A stretch of DNA of 64,000 nt, from the NCBI GenBank assembly GCA_963978545.1, contig OZ021729.1:91356466-91420465 (forward strand), in the 5' to 3' direction. Made by a program: the position numbers and the translations under genes. Under the pieces are notes generated by a model. That model was not told the origin of the DNA. It searched no databases and saw only the letters and a list, made by a program, of their open reading frames with translations. How positions within the stretch are numbered: the stretch's first letter is position 1; the number at the start of each line of letters is the position of its first letter. Shown here piece after piece: positions 1 through 11,418 of the stretch. The stretch is from Linyphia triangularis. Taxonomy: Eukaryota > Arthropoda > Arachnida > Araneae > Linyphiidae.

Positions 1-330
1 GCTGTTGTGAAGAAATTGACCGGAGTCAATATCTTTGTTTGCTGAGAACTGAGTCCCCAAATAATGTGACATTGTGTATAGAGACTCACTGTAAATGCTG
101 GTGTCTTAAGTATAGACAAAAAGTGTCTAAAAATTAGTTTCAGACACATTAGGTGACATATTTGGCAACACACTTATAAATATCAGACATCACACGCGTC
201 TGAAACTTTCTGAATTTCCATTCAGTCACGGTAAGTGTCTTAAATAGCTAAAGGAATTATCAAAATAAGACATTTCGGTTTTCAGACGCGTAAAATGTCT
301 TAAATATGCGTCTATGCAGTGAAACTTCAA
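1..330. repeat. Cluster of TGTCTTA/TAAGACA motifs, possible MITE
   Basis: About 230 bp (roughly 88-321) is rich in short words of the type TGTCTTA, TAAGACA, CAGACAC and GCGTCTGAAA in both orientations. The motif-rich part begins with CACTG near 88 and ends with CAGTG near 321, so it could be a small inverted-repeat element, but I cannot find a clean target duplication. The same vocabulary recurs at 5390-5560. No coding sequence is visible. Confidence 0.45.
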
Positions 331-844
331 AATGTGTGTCATCCAACGGGATATACGAGTTTCGCTTTTGGGGGAAAGAACGGCGCATGCGCTGTGAAAA
401 AAGTTATTGCATGATTTTAACGAAGAAATGTTTGTATTTTTCGCGTCTCGCGAGTAGAATTCGATTATAAAATGATATTGTAAATTAATATAAAATTGTT
501 TATTTTTCTTTGTTTGCTTTTATAAAAAGGTATATTAATGATAATCTCCTTTAATCTTGTGCTTTTGTTTAACTCTGTTACTGTTTAACTGTGCTTAAGA
601 ATTGTTTGGAAGCGTTCGTCTTTATTATTGAAAAGCAACATGGAGCATAATTGACATGAAGTAAGTTGCCTTATAAGAAACCAACGAACCCTCTTTTGAA
701 CTGCTTAGATTGGCTTTATATTTGAAACCCGACGAATTAGTAAAAAATAGGGTACTATATTGCAGCTAAGTGTTATTCAATGATACACTTATTTTCGCTG
801 TTTTTATTATAGTACATTTTAATTTATATCTATTTCTAAATGAC
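331..844. other. AT-rich sequence without recognisable features
   Basis: I see no ORF of substance, no RNA gene and no repeat structure here. Confidence 0.5.
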
Positions 845-870
845 TTCTAAGTTTGCTGTATTTGTTGTTG

Positions 871-1971
871 TTAATAATCTCCTATTTGGAATCCGTTGAC
901 TTTGATGAAGTCCATGACCAAGAGGGGAGAAGAATGAATCTCCTCCCAGATTAGTCCCAGACAGTTCAAGATGTGATCAGGCGATGCCTGTTGTCGCTGG
1001 CATTTAGGGCAAAGAGGGTGGATCTTGTTGCCCTCAAAATATGTAAGGCATTTTAGGTGTCCACTGGCAAGTCGAGAGAGACATGTACTGAACTGACTGT
1101 CGCAAGGAAGGGATAGGGATAGTCTCGGCTTTCTTCTTGTATACCAGTGGTGAGTGGGAGGCTTCAGCCACTTCGCTTTGATTTGGTCCTTTTTCTGCGA
1201 AAAAAGTTCTTGAAAAGTATTCTCTAAAGAGGAGGGGACGGAATGACTTGAGCCCTCCTTTGCAAGATTGTCGGCCAATTCATTTCCGGGAATATCGACA
1301 TGCGAGGGAATCCATTGAAAATGTACATCTTGCTGAGGGGAGATGATCTTTAATTTTTGTAAGATGGATAAATTTGTTTTATTCCCTATATAAGTTCTAT
1401 TTTTGAGATGTTGAATGGAGCTGCGGCTGTCAGTAAGAATCCAGATGTCTCCAAAGTTGCTTTCGCTCATGATGGTCTCTAGACCCACATCGATTGCCAG
1501 AAGTTCGCTCCGAAAAACAGAGCAGAAGTCTGGGTTACGTTGTTTAATGGAGTATTTGTCCCTAGGGGTTTCAATGTAGATTCCACTACCTGCCTGATTG
1601 TCAGTTTTGCTGCCATCAGTAAAAATTTTGATGTCATTTAGAGGAATGTTATTTATGATTTCCAAGGCCAATTGCTTAAGAAAGTCAGGTACACAATCTT
1701 TCTTATTATATGCGGTACAGAGGTTGTAGTGGAAGAAAACCCTGGAAGATTCAACAAGCGAATTCAGATTGCAAGGAAGAGAATGTGGTTCGACATTGTC
1801 CGCGATAATGTGCTGTGATTTAACCTTACTAAAAGGACTGTTTTTCTTTAGTCTTTGATAGTTAGTCCAGTTGTTTAGGTATTTAGCCGTTTTGTTACTT
1901 TGGTCAATACTGGAAAGTTTATTGTAATATTTGACCAAGTTTTCCTCCCTTCTGACGTGAAGAGGTTGCAA
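871..1971 (-). pseudogene. ORF2 C-terminal part: RNase H domain and CCHC-like knuckle
   Basis: This is a 366-residue open stretch forming the C-terminal third of the element's ORF2 protein. RNase H would degrade RNA in the RNA:DNA hybrid during retrotransposition. All four catalytic acids are visible: D119 in TDGSK, E156 in SELLAI, D181 in TDSRSS and D234 in GNELAD. A C-x2-C-x8-H-x3-C pattern follows near residues 322-338. The upstream linker continues beyond 1971 but is broken by stops and by the poly-T tract at 2127-2150, so the first Met is only the start of the open window, not a real initiation site. The domain itself looks intact although the whole ORF2 is not. Confidence 0.9.
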
Positions 1972-2126
1972 ATCAGATTCAAAAAGGACAATTTGTTAAG
2001 GACAGCTGCTTTTCAGTTCAGTTATAATGCGAGAAGCACTGAGTTGCACCTTTTACAATGTGTCAAGGTTAGATTTAGAAGCACAACAATAGATAGGAAA
2101 GCCGTATTCCAGAATGGGTCTAATGA

Positions 2127-2150
2127 AAAAAAAAAAAAAAAAAAAAAGAA
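2127..2150. repeat. Poly-A/T tract inside the non-LTR element
   Basis: A run of about 20 A on the plus strand interrupts the linker between the RT and RNase H domains of the element. It contributes to disabling the reading frame. Confidence 0.8.
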
Positions 2151-2309
2151 GTTCTAACTGTAGTTGCGTCTGCACCCCAGTCCCTACCTGCTATGTACTT
2201 AAGAATGTTTAATCGTTTCCTAGCCTTCAAGGTAATATGTTCAATATAATCTTGTTACATGTAAATTCTGGGTCCAGAACAAAGCCCAAATATTTTGGAT
2301 GCTTCTCAT

Positions 2310-3269
2310 ACGTAAGGTCGTGGCATACTCAGTTTCGACAATAATGTTTCCTGAGCTCTAGATAGCAATGTCATCTGCAAACATTCCAATAAGGGTCCCG
2401 GGTGAGATAACTTTCTTAATTCCAGCCATATAAAGGGCAAAGAGAGTTGGGCTAAGAAGTGCTGCCTGAGGTTAGTGCACCTGGTTAAGGTGGAAACTAT
2501 TTGAGAGAGTTTTATTAAATTTGACCCTAGTAAATCTTTGTTGGAGATAATCTGAATGCCATGCCAAAGTGTTACCTCTGATATTAATCGTATCATGCAG
2601 CTTTAAAATGAGTTTATGCTTCCAGACTCTATCGAAAGCCATCGTGAGGTCCAACAGAGCAGCGACACTGTGATGAGTAGGGTTACGATTCTGAGCATCC
2701 CTGATGGTTTGGGCAAAGTATAGAACTTGATCAATGGTGCTGTGACCTCTTCGAAAACCAAATTGCTCTTCAGGAAGAAGATTATTCTTGTCCAGAAAAA
2801 AAAAATGGAGTCTAATTAAGACCATTTTCTCCATTAATTTACTAGTGGTACAAGTCAATGCAATGGGTCTGAAATCCACAAGCGAGCAGGAATTTTCATT
2901 AGGTTTTTTAATTGGAATAATTATGGCCTTTTTCCATTCTTGTGGTAAGAACCCCTTCCTCCAGGAAAAATTTAAAATGTCAAGCAGTTTTTGCTTTCCT
3001 ATGCAGCCAAGGTTTTTAAGCATATGTCCATGAATACCATCCGGACCTGGGGATTTGTTGAGGTCGAGAGAGGCCAAAGCAAACAGTAATTCTTGCCTAT
3101 TAAATTGTGTTGCCAGAGTAGGATCTCCAAGATCAGTGCTACGGCAGCCATGTACAATGTTTCTTGCTTTACGTAAAAGGGGTTTGTCTTCGTTTGTAAA
3201 GTTGAGACTGCTTATTAGTTGGTAGTGGGCAACAAGACCATTGGCAGCGGAAAGATCATCTGCAAACAT
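2310..3269 (-). pseudogene. ORF2 reverse transcriptase domain, with in-frame stops
   Basis: The region holds fingers and palm of a non-LTR reverse transcriptase. From the ORF start at 3269, SPGPDGI lies near residue 75 and motif A, LLDLTMAFDRVW, has its catalytic Asp at residue 207. A TAA at about 2472 falls where the conserved Pro-Gln-Gly segment of motif B is expected. Beyond it, in the same frame, the sequence continues through LSPTLFALYMAG to FADD (motif C, about 2372-2383), and a second stop follows a few codons later. The polymerase is therefore recognisable throughout but cannot be made as one chain. The upstream linker at 3335-3568 is in another frame, so a frameshift separates them. 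Confidence 0.88.
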
Positions 3270-3334
3270 TTGTCCATTATCGTCTTTGATTGCATTGCAA
3301 TCCTCAAATTGGAATTTGCTCTTTGTTGATGCCT

Positions 3335-3568
3335 TTAACCAATTTCCAAAGCTTTTGTGTTTGCTGTTCTAACGTCAATTTTATTGCAGATTTCATTCCA
3401 TCCGAGTCTTTTAAGATGGGCTAGTTTGATTTCTGCATCAATTTTGTTTAACTCAGGTCTTAAATTGTTTTCCGAGAGACTGGCAGTTTGAATAAGGCGT
3501 TTTCTTTTCTCAAAAAGAGGATCAAGTGTGGAGGAAGATTGGGCGTAGTGTGGTATAAAACATTTCAC
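3335..3568 (-). pseudogene. Linker fragment upstream of the reverse transcriptase
   Basis: A 77-residue open stretch, rich in charged and helical residues (for example KRKRLIQTASLSENNLRPEL), lies directly upstream of the RT and in a different frame. Its position and style match the segment between endonuclease and RT in I-group and Jockey-group elements. Homology is lost just upstream, marking the truncation point. Confidence 0.6.
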
Positions 3569-3600
3569 ATTTCCTCTAGGAATGAAGGCCTTAGCGTGTT

Positions 3601-4139
3601 AAGTATATTTCTCTTAAATGTCTGCCAACGAAGATTCTGTATTTACATTCAATTATATTTTTATTGGTTTTATTGCATATTAAAAGTACTAATGATTTTG
3701 AAAATATATTTAGTATGATTTGATATGATCTGGATAAACTGGGGTACTCGATGACAGCATTAAAATCAGAAAAATCAAGGCAACTAAATAACTTGTGTAA
3801 CATTAAATATTGGTCAAAATGAAGATTTTTTTTTTGTACATATGTTGTTCAAACATTTTAAAATTATATTTTAGCAAAAATTTTTTTTTCCGCAGTGAGT
3901 TGAATTGTGGTAGCTAGTAATAATAATAATTATTATTATTATTATTTTTTTGCTTTATATTTCTTAGAAATGTCTATGTACTGCATTAAATATCAGATTT
4001 CATAAAATAATAAAAAAAAGTTTTTTTTATGCTGTAGTTTGTTGAACGTATAAAAATTTGCAATTTTTTTAAGTAATAGTATAATTAAAATATAAATTGC
4101 AAGATTTTAATAATATTTTTGTTTAATATGTACTTTACA
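3601..4139. other. AT-rich intergenic sequence
   Basis: The stretch has short homopolymers and a TAA/TTA microsatellite-like patch near 3918-3945. I see no gene. Confidence 0.5.
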
Positions 4140-4820
4140 TGTTATGTAATCGTCATGAAAGATTTCAATTCTATATCTTAAATAGTTTTTTAACGAAGCG
4201 TACCAAAAGTTGAAAAATCGACGTTTTGAGAAAACGCGAAAAAGCTATAAAAGTTTTAATGACTTACACGTTTTTTAATGTGCTCCACCTCTGTATTTTG
4301 AAGTAGTCATATTTACAGATACTTCTAATGTCTCTCTCTCTCTCCCCCCCCTCTCCATTTCTTACATTTTTTTAGGTTTTTTAAATGCCCTCACTGCTTC
4401 GGCTTCTCAACGATTAACGAAGTGTCGTAGTGACAGGAAAAATTGTTGTAAAAAGGTCCCATCCCCAAATCACAGGAATTTTAATATTTTTTTAGTTTTA
4501 GTATGCACCTAATATATTATTTAATCATAATAAAAAATTTCAACTGTATATCTGGCATATTTTTTACTTACGTGCGTACTAAAATTTGGAAAACCGACGT
4601 TTTCAGAAGTTCAAAAGTATGTGCAACTTGGATACTTTTCAAATTTAACCTCCATATTCTGAAGCATCTGCTTACAGATACTTCTAATGCCTTCTGTTTT
4701 AATTGTTTATCTTTTATGCATCTTTTGAGGGTTTTTTTTTTTTTTTTTTTTTTTATTGAACTTATACCTGAGTCAGCTATTCGACAGTGATTAAAGCATC
4801 GTAGTGTTATAACTATTGTT
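4140..4820. repeat. Diverged tandem duplication, unit about 360 bp
   Basis: Two units, about 4140-4480 and 4500-4820, share ordered blocks: an ATTTCAA..TATATCT start, then a CGACGTTTT block (near 4211 and 4591), then ACAGATACTTCTAATG (near 4315 and 4673), then a T-rich stretch, then a block with a CGAC/CAACG..CGTAGTG end. Between blocks they have diverged strongly, so the duplication is old. The first unit has a (TC)n(C)n patch at 4330-4356 and the second a long poly-T at 4733-4754. Confidence 0.6.
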
Positions 4821-5360
4821 ATTATGTAGTGTTATTATAGGGGAATGTTATAAACAGATTAAATTCCCAGATGGGGAATAATTAGATTATTACTGTTTGA
4901 TCCATCATTAAAATAAGATGTTGCCACCTAATGTATCCGCAGCATTTTTAGACTTGTCAAAGCAACACATACTAGGTTCGTGTTTACATCACCCTTGTTA
5001 TTTGTCGTTGAAGTTGACTTGTAAAAAGCAACTTAAAACTGGGATACAATTTTAGAAGCCAAATCTTTTCTATTTGAGATTCAGCCACAATACAATGTCT
5101 CTATCTCAATACATACATTTTACAATGAGTCCCAGTTCTCTTACTTGGATATATTAATAGTTGTGTGCATATTATTAACAGTTGTGTTGCTGTTTTGCAA
5201 TCTCATGCTTAAATTTACCAGGAAGGTGAAATATGGTCAACAAAAAGTATGTGCAACATGGTAATAAAACAATAATTTTGACATTTCTTTTAATAAAAAT
5301 TTGTAATTTAACACAAGCACATTTCTATTGCATTTTAATTTAAATATATGTGTATTTAGA
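4821..5360. other. AT-rich intergenic sequence
   Basis: Nothing recognisable on either strand. Confidence 0.5.
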
Positions 5361-5384
5361 GTTCCACCATCTGAAAGGTACCAT

Positions 5385-5560
5385 AAACAACCCATTCACA
5401 CGCATCAACTGTCTGTAAATATCCACAATTCAGACACTCTAAATGTCTGAAAACACCCCGTTTTCAAACACTTCAACTTTAAGACACCATCTTGCGTCTT
5501 AAAACAGTACTACTTGTTTAAGACACTTTGTGAGTCGTATTTTAAGACATTTCAATTTGC
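5385..5560. repeat. Second cluster of TAAGACA/GTCTTAAA motifs
   Basis: At least four close matches to TTTAAGACA(C/T) or its complement, with further CAGACAC and TGTCTGAAA words, occur in 175 bp. The words match those of 1-330 although the order differs. This could be a subterminal repeat region of a DNA transposon. Confidence 0.45.
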
Positions 5561-6160
5561 TGTGCTTGGTCGCCTCTCGTCGCTGACTAAACAACTCAGC
5601 GGTAACCATTGAAATAATTGCTTTGAAAGTGGATTACAGTCAGGAAGGAAGGTCGAACTTTAAAGACTGAGAGACGACTTTAAGATCCTAACGAACATCA
5701 TTTTAAAACTCAAATGGAATGGCGAGATATACAAGCTGACCAACAATCGTGTGGTCTGCCGAAGCGCATTTGGTCAGAAGTGTCCGGCAGACCAATCCGA
5801 AAGTGTAGTTAAAGATGGAACCATAGCTTTAATCAATTAAACATAAAATTTGAGGGGGAAATATTTTAATTTTACACTACAACAGAAATTAATAAAGGTT
5901 CATTGCGTACTCCAAGAAAAATTTGAAGTCGAAAGCAGGGCCTGACCATGACAAGTTGGGGCCCAAGGCCTGGAAACTTTCAGGGACCCCTTTTTTAAAT
6001 GCGAGATTTATTTTTTTGAACTAAATGATTTAAATGGAAAGGTCCAAGGGTCGTTACACCAAAATTGATTCAGAGAAGATAAGTTTTTTAAAATAGACAT
6101 TATTAGAACAAATTTTATACATATTTTTTGTGTGTTTGTATATTTTATGTGCGCGTTTGT
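5561..6160. other. Intergenic sequence with a short inverted repeat
   Basis: A GGTCTGCCG and CGGCAGACC pair (about 5753-5794) could form a stem. I see no coding sequence. Confidence 0.45.
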
Positions 6161-6164
6161 GGCG

Positions 6165-6255
6165 GGTAAAATCTTCGGAAGGCTATTTAACTTACTTGCT
6201 GTCATCCAACCGATCTGTAACTTGAAAGATGGACTCGTTATTAATGCCATCATAA
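6165..6255 (+). repeat. Fragment of dispersed repeat R
   Basis: About 90 bp resemble the core of repeat R (TTGCTGTCATCCAA, then an AACTTG..GAT block and ATTAATGCCATCA), as seen more fully at 16484-17035 and 57590-57830. Divergence is high. Confidence 0.5.
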
Positions 6256-7939
6256 TTCCCATAATGCATTTATAATTCCATAAAAAAAAATGTAAAAAAG
6301 ACAACTTTTATAATTCTGAGAACAAAAACACTAAACCTACCCAACATTGTTTGGATGTTCTCAAATACAACACAAATGTGGACAATAGTGTGATTTCTAG
6401 CGCAGGATTTAAAAATGAAATGAAAATAAAAACATTCTGGCCGGTAAACATTTCGTGGGTGCATCTAAACTAAAGGTCGGGCCTTAATTGGCCGCTACTG
6501 TTAAGTGACCTCTTAAAAAGGATCATATAACTCGTTGAGTATCATTTGGTCATCAAGTATCGATTCTCCATGAACTTCAAGTTCTCATGGAAAAAGTTCA
6601 ATTTATCTCGTCAATTGACTAATGCAATAGATGAAACTTTATATCCAGCGAAGGGAGGGGTGCGGGGGAGGGTTAGTATTATTTAATTGACGCTGTTTTA
6701 TCCTTTTAGAGGGTCATTTTTTCTAGCAATGGTATATTAAAAAACTTTTAAGATTTAGCATTAATAAATAATTCATTTAGCTTAATAGATAAAATTTAAT
6801 TAATTTGATTTTATGCTTTTTTTTTGGGAGGGGGAGTATGTTTACAGTCGTTTATTCTTTGCTGTCAAAAGGTCGGGATTGGTAAAGACTTGAACTTCTG
6901 CGTTTAACGAGTCATTAAATCTATAAATTTTGCATTTATAAATGTAAATAAACGGATGACACGATTCGATTAAACAATCTTTCTTTATTATTATGATATT
7001 GGTCCCGATTACTTGTATAATAAATACATAATCCAAATTTGGTTTGTTTACTCTCAGAGTTGTGCAGAAATTTCAGTTGCCATAAACCAATTACAAGGAT
7101 ATTATAAAAGGAATGAAAGATTATACGCAGGGATGGTTCTTAAAATTTTAGGGATACTTCTAAGAATTTTAGGAATAATTCTCAAAATTTTAGGGATATC
7201 TTTTTTTTTTTTTTTTTTTTGTAAATTTAGAGATAATTAAAAAAAAAAAACTTAGGGATATTTTTTTGAATATGACATAGACTCCTAGCATAGATATACT
7301 TTTTCCAAAGCATGTTTCAATTCCAACAAAAACTACCAATTTTCAAAAAATTTAACTTTAAACAACTTTTTATCAAAATAATAGTTTACAATTAAACAAT
7401 TATATTATTTTGACAAACATGTGAAATCTAATTAAATCTACTTTTCTTATCTAGAGGAAAATCGGGGAATTTAAAAAATTAAATTTTTTTTTTTTTTTTA
7501 GGAATTTTGAAAATTTTAAGAGCTATTTTGGAAGAAACACAAAAATGTAAGGAACTTTGGGAATTTTAGGGTGAATACGTCTCATGAAAGAGTTTAAAAC
7601 AAGGGGAAAAGTTATTATGAAAATTAGTGAAATTTTGATTTGCTGAAATTTTAAAATCAAATTGCGTCATTTCAAAACAAAAAGAAATACAAATTTGCTG
7701 AAATTTAAAATGAAATGTAGTCGAGCACATTCGAAACTCAGAAACCATAAATACGAAAAATTAAAAGGCAGTCAAAAAAAATATCGCAACAAATATGCTT
7801 AAATTCAAAATTTTAAAATATAATCAAAATTTTGGTTTCCAAGCAATACCAAAATTAAATTGGTGACATTAAAAAAAAAAAAAAAAGAGAAGTTTTCATG
7901 GAAGCTCGCTGAAATTCGAAATCGTATCAGGGTAATTTG

Positions 7940-7970
<31 letters not shown>

Positions 7971-8516
7971 ACTGTAGTAATATATATAGTTTAAATTGAA
8001 TGAATGCCATTCCAAATGAAAAATCAATGCCCCCCAAAAAAAATCAATCTTTAAAATGAAGCTTGAAGCGAATCACAGCAACAATGAATACAAACAATAC
8101 ATCCCAGTGGAAAATCTTCTTCCAAACGAAATCCGCTCTTTTTTTTCAAGGCTTAAAAGGAAAAACTGGAATGTAAATAATGAATTTCGTTTTATGTAAA
8201 ATAGAAAATATTTCCTCCTTTTATATTGGCCATTCAAAGAAATCTGTTTTGTGTTCTGTTTACCCAGGTGTATTTAGAAACGACTTTTGGGGATTTTCAG
8301 GAAAAGGAAACAAAGTGCTTTTTGAGACGGAATATTTACTATAATTTTATATTAGAGCTTAAGCCCATTTCTTAACTGATTGATGATGCGCTGTTGAAAG
8401 ATAGGCTTATTCTCCTTTACTCAAGTTTTGCTGATATTAGAGGACTTTTTTTGATACTAAATATTAACAGAATACATTGCAAAAAGTTTTAGCATAAACC
8501 TAGATCTGTAGTAAGA
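6256..8516. other. Low-complexity AT-rich sequence
   Basis: The stretch is dominated by A- and T-runs (for example 7200-7220, 7484-7499, 7940-7969) and by a degenerate short repeat around AATTTTAGGGATA at 7141-7260. I see no credible gene in it; the small ORFs are AT-composition artefacts. Confidence 0.6.
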
Positions 8517-8542
8517 TTGGTTGGTTTGTAAGCTAAACGATC

Positions 8543-8543
<1 letters not shown>

Positions 8544-8585
<42 letters not shown>
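8544..8585. repeat. Poly-T tract
   Basis: About 40 consecutive T within the SINE C copy. Confidence 0.95.
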
Positions 8586-8587
<2 letters not shown>

Positions 8588-8600
8588 GCAATAACTGCTA

Positions 8601-8834
8601 TACTAAACTCCAACTTAACTTGACATCACTAGACGATAGATCTTCACCGTGCTCATAGGCAATTAATCCATTTTAGTGGAGTGAAGACAATTATCGCCAA
8701 ACCTTATAGCCATTTGTTCTCTACAGGGTTGTGGTTTGGCGAACATTATGCTTTCACGCCGTCAAAATGGATTAAATACCTGTGAGCACTGTGAGGATCT
8801 ACCATCTAGTGATGTCAAGTTAAGTTGTTTAGTA
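8601..8834. mobile_element. Foldback MITE family F1, copy A (TA target)
   Basis: The element is a near-perfect palindrome. It begins TACTAAACTCCAACTTAAC and ends with the complement TTTAGTA, and it is flanked by TA on both sides (8599-8600, 8835-8836). Arms are about 110 bp around a centre near TCTCTACAGGG. The long stem and TA duplication suggest a non-autonomous element moved by a Tc1/mariner-type transposase. There is no coding capacity. Four more copies lie at 18046, 19407, 19999 and 37209. This copy has a small deletion near its right end. Confidence 0.85.
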
Positions 8835-9440
8835 TAATAAGGACGGGATATACATTTTAACGTGGAAACAAACATCCAAGCCTAATCCAGGATTCGAACC
8901 CGGCACATTTGGCATGCAGGGCCAGAGCGCTAATGTCATCATGTGAGCATTTGTAGTAGGAAAAAGGTTAACGAACTATAATTATTGACTTACAACTTAA
9001 AAATATGGAAATTCTCCCGATACAGAAACGACAACAGGAGAAGATTTAAGAGGAATGAACCTACTACAAAACTAACTGATTTGAATGCATTACAATTGAG
9101 AGAAATTAAAAAGAGATATACTATAACATTTATTATTAACTGTTTTCTCTCTACAGAATGTTTCAGTTTCAATCATAGAATATGTTAGCTTGTGAACTTT
9201 TTTGGAGTAGATTTCTTCGAAGTCCGAGTACCTTAAGTGACATGCTATGTACTTTTATATAACAATATTTGATGATAGTTTGTTCTAAGGTATTTTAAAT
9301 ATTGCCATTTTATTGATTCTTATGTTTGGTGTCGAGTTAAATTAGAAATTTCTAGAAAATTAGAATTAACCTTGTTAATTTCACAGAAATAATACGATAA
9401 CTTTTCATTTTGCTCCAGTAATTTTCGACATACATTTTTG

Positions 9441-9731
9441 CATAGACTCATTATTATCAATAGATTGCGCGTTCCCCCTTCAATCATACAACGAGAATGA
9501 AACCAAAATGAATCACAAAATTCGTCTGTCAGTCACGTGGTTTTTAATTTGGCTACGTCGTAAAATTAATCCTCTATCTAATAATCTTATTATCCTTTAT
9601 CGCCTGAGTGAGGACGCCAAATCTACAACCCTGCTCCCAAAAAGTCCCTACTCATGTGATTCATTTTGGTTTCATTCTCGTTGTATAATTGAAGTGGGAA
9701 CGCGCACTCTATTGATAATAATAAGTCTATT
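9441..9731. mobile_element. hAT-type MITE with 8-bp target duplication
   Basis: A 291-bp inverted-repeat element starts near ATAGACTCATTATTATCAAT and ends with its complement; the arms extend about 90 bp through GAGAATGAAACCAAAATGAA. It is flanked by perfect 8-bp direct repeats CATTTTTG (9433-9440 and 9732-9739), the length typical of hAT transposition. Small ORFs that cross it are not genes. Confidence 0.8.
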
Positions 9732-9739
9732 CATTTTTG

Positions 9740-10095
9740 TAATCAACATTGTTTTATTGCAATTTTTGTTATTAATATTATCATGGTTACTATTCTTGTT
9801 CTAACCATTGTTATTATTATTATAATCGTTTCACTTATCATTTTTATCATCACTCGAAATGAGCTTGCGACTTGGGTCATTACACGTCACAGCACCAACA
9901 CAACAAACAAGGGTCCCAGAATGTGTAATGGCTAAATGTCAGAAATATTTTTGTAAAGGGATATTTAGGGCTACGAAGAGAAGATGTCATTTTTGTTTGA
10001 AAAGAAGAAAATCTCTTTCACTTGAGTTAAGATGAAACGAAAGAATGCTGAAATTCATCTAATTTACTTTTTAACGAAAAGGCGAATGTTTAGGA
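9740..10095. other. Intergenic sequence
   Basis: ATT/TTA-rich sequence without a recognisable gene. Confidence 0.5.
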
Positions 10096-10099
10096 AATA

Positions 10100-10460
10100 A
10101 TTTAACTACAAACGACGACCTATTCGACGCAGTTAAATGTTTTTACAGCTATTACGTGTTTTTTCGTTTCGATTTGAGAGATCTTCTAAATTCAAAAAGA
10201 ATATACGATTCGAAACAAATGAAAAAAGGAACACCTTTCCGCGTGCCAATCAGAAGAAAAGAAGCCCGACCACGAATCTGGCAACAGTATCGTAATCCGG
10301 CGGCGACGAATGAGGTGTCGCCACAACAATTCATTGATTCTTAAATGGTCGCATCTTCGCACGGAGAACAAGGCGCGACGACTTGTAATTTACATACGAC
10401 ACTCACTCCGAAATGAAGCTAGATCATGACATCGCGTGGGACATTCCGATTGCACTCGTT
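10100..10460. promoter_or_regulatory. CpG-richer island, candidate conserved non-coding element
   Basis: Against the AT-rich surroundings this stretch has many CpG dinucleotides and balanced composition (for example GGCGGCGACGAATGAGG). It contains an ACAACAAT Sox-like word near 10322. Short ORFs exist on both strands (60-62 codons) but neither resembles a known protein. I regard it as a regulatory candidate only. Confidence 0.3.
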
Positions 10461-10513
10461 TAAGCACTCGCTATCATGCATGTCATAATATCGCTTTAAT
10501 ATACAGTTAGCAC

Positions 10514-10787
10514 CAGGGTTGTAGTGTTAAAAAATTATCGATGCTCAAGCTACTCGATAACCCCAATTGTAGCTGGAATTTTTTAATTATAAAAAGCAAA
10601 TTCACAATATGTTGCATATTTCACCAAAAAGAAACCTAAATACTTTTAATTAACGTATTTATTTTCTCACTAACTTAGATCACATGCATAAGGATTTATG
10701 AGTTATTATTAATTAGTTAAAGAAAGTGGTGGTACGCCGTACCAACTCCCAAAAAGTATGGGTACGTCGTACCACACTACACCCCTG
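10514..10787. mobile_element. hAT-type MITE with 8-bp target duplication
   Basis: The element is 274 bp with ends CAGGGTTGTAGTG and CACTACACCCCTG as terminal inverted repeats. It is flanked by GTTAGCAC (10506-10513) and TTTAGCAC (10788-10795), an 8-bp duplication with one change. CAGGG termini and 8-bp duplication are hAT hallmarks. A diverged copy in opposite orientation lies at 14830-15095. Confidence 0.85.
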
Positions 10788-10807
10788 TTTAGCACATTAG
10801 GGTGATT

Positions 10808-10841
<34 letters not shown>
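10808..10841. repeat. (AT)n microsatellite
   Basis: About 17 AT dinucleotides followed by an A-rich stretch. Confidence 0.95.
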
Positions 10842-10846
<5 letters not shown>

Positions 10847-11406
10847 AAAAAAAAATAAAAATACACCTCTTAATTTTTTTACATTTACCTATAGTATTAC
10901 TTAGCTTCCTAATCCTATAAAAAGGTGGCGCTCAATGACCATTCATTTCTACACATTTTTGAATTTCGCATAATTTTCGAGTTTTATGCTGATAAGAACG
11001 CATGTTTACGTTTTTTCAAAAAAAGTTTTTTATCTACTTAGAAACAGTTCTTTTATCTACTGTATCTGGCATATTATAAAAACACCGCCTGATCGTGAAG
11101 CACTTTGTTTGATTGTTATAGTAGACGTAATTTCGGGACATGTTCCACAAACGTTTCCTCTTTAAAGAGGGGCCAAAAAATCAAGAAGAAAGAAAGCTAG
11201 AAAAGAATACGCTGAGTCAAGCAATGGATAAGTTCAAATCTGTCTTATAGACTTTGATTGGGACGTAAACTTCCGCCAAAATCTTTTGGATTAAGATATG
11301 TTGATCGTTTGCCTGTATATGTTTTAGGAGATGGTATCGAAAAACTTCTTAGTGTCTCAAAGTTGAGTGGTGGAAGAACAGCGAAATACATTTCAAAAAT
11401 TGTTTT
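10842..11406. other. Intergenic sequence
   Basis: Two overlapping 80-codon ORFs on opposite strands near 11245-11503 run into the SINE downstream and are not credible genes. Confidence 0.5.
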
Positions 11407-11418
11407 AGTGCTAGTAAG

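Larger units (their letters stand above)
845..3600 (-). mobile_element. 5'-truncated RNase H-bearing non-LTR retrotransposon (I/Nimb/R1-like group)
   Basis: Read on the minus strand, the element runs from an endonuclease-RT linker (about 3568) through a reverse transcriptase to an RNase H domain and a C-terminal zinc-knuckle-like motif, then a short tail with an ACAACAACAAA run just after the stop (about 845-870). No apurinic endonuclease or ORF1 is present, so the copy is 5'-truncated near 3600, the usual result of incomplete target-primed reverse transcription. At least one frameshift, two in-frame stops in the RT and a T-tract in the RT-RNase H linker make it dead. Clade assignment rests on domain order only. 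Related 3' ends lie at 12115-13050 and 52590-52955. Confidence 0.9.
8517..8955 (-). mobile_element. SINE C copy (tRNA-derived), split by a foldback MITE
   Basis: The right part (8880-8945) is a minus-strand tRNA-like head with a B-box-like word (GGGTTCGAATCC in reverse) and an A-box-like region. The left part begins GGTTGGTTTG, the reverse of a CCAAAC-type tail, followed by a T-run and TGCGCAATAA, which matches TGTGCATAATAA in the intact SINE C at 38241-38415. A 234-bp MITE at 8601-8834 separates the halves, so the MITE inserted after the SINE. Confidence 0.65.
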
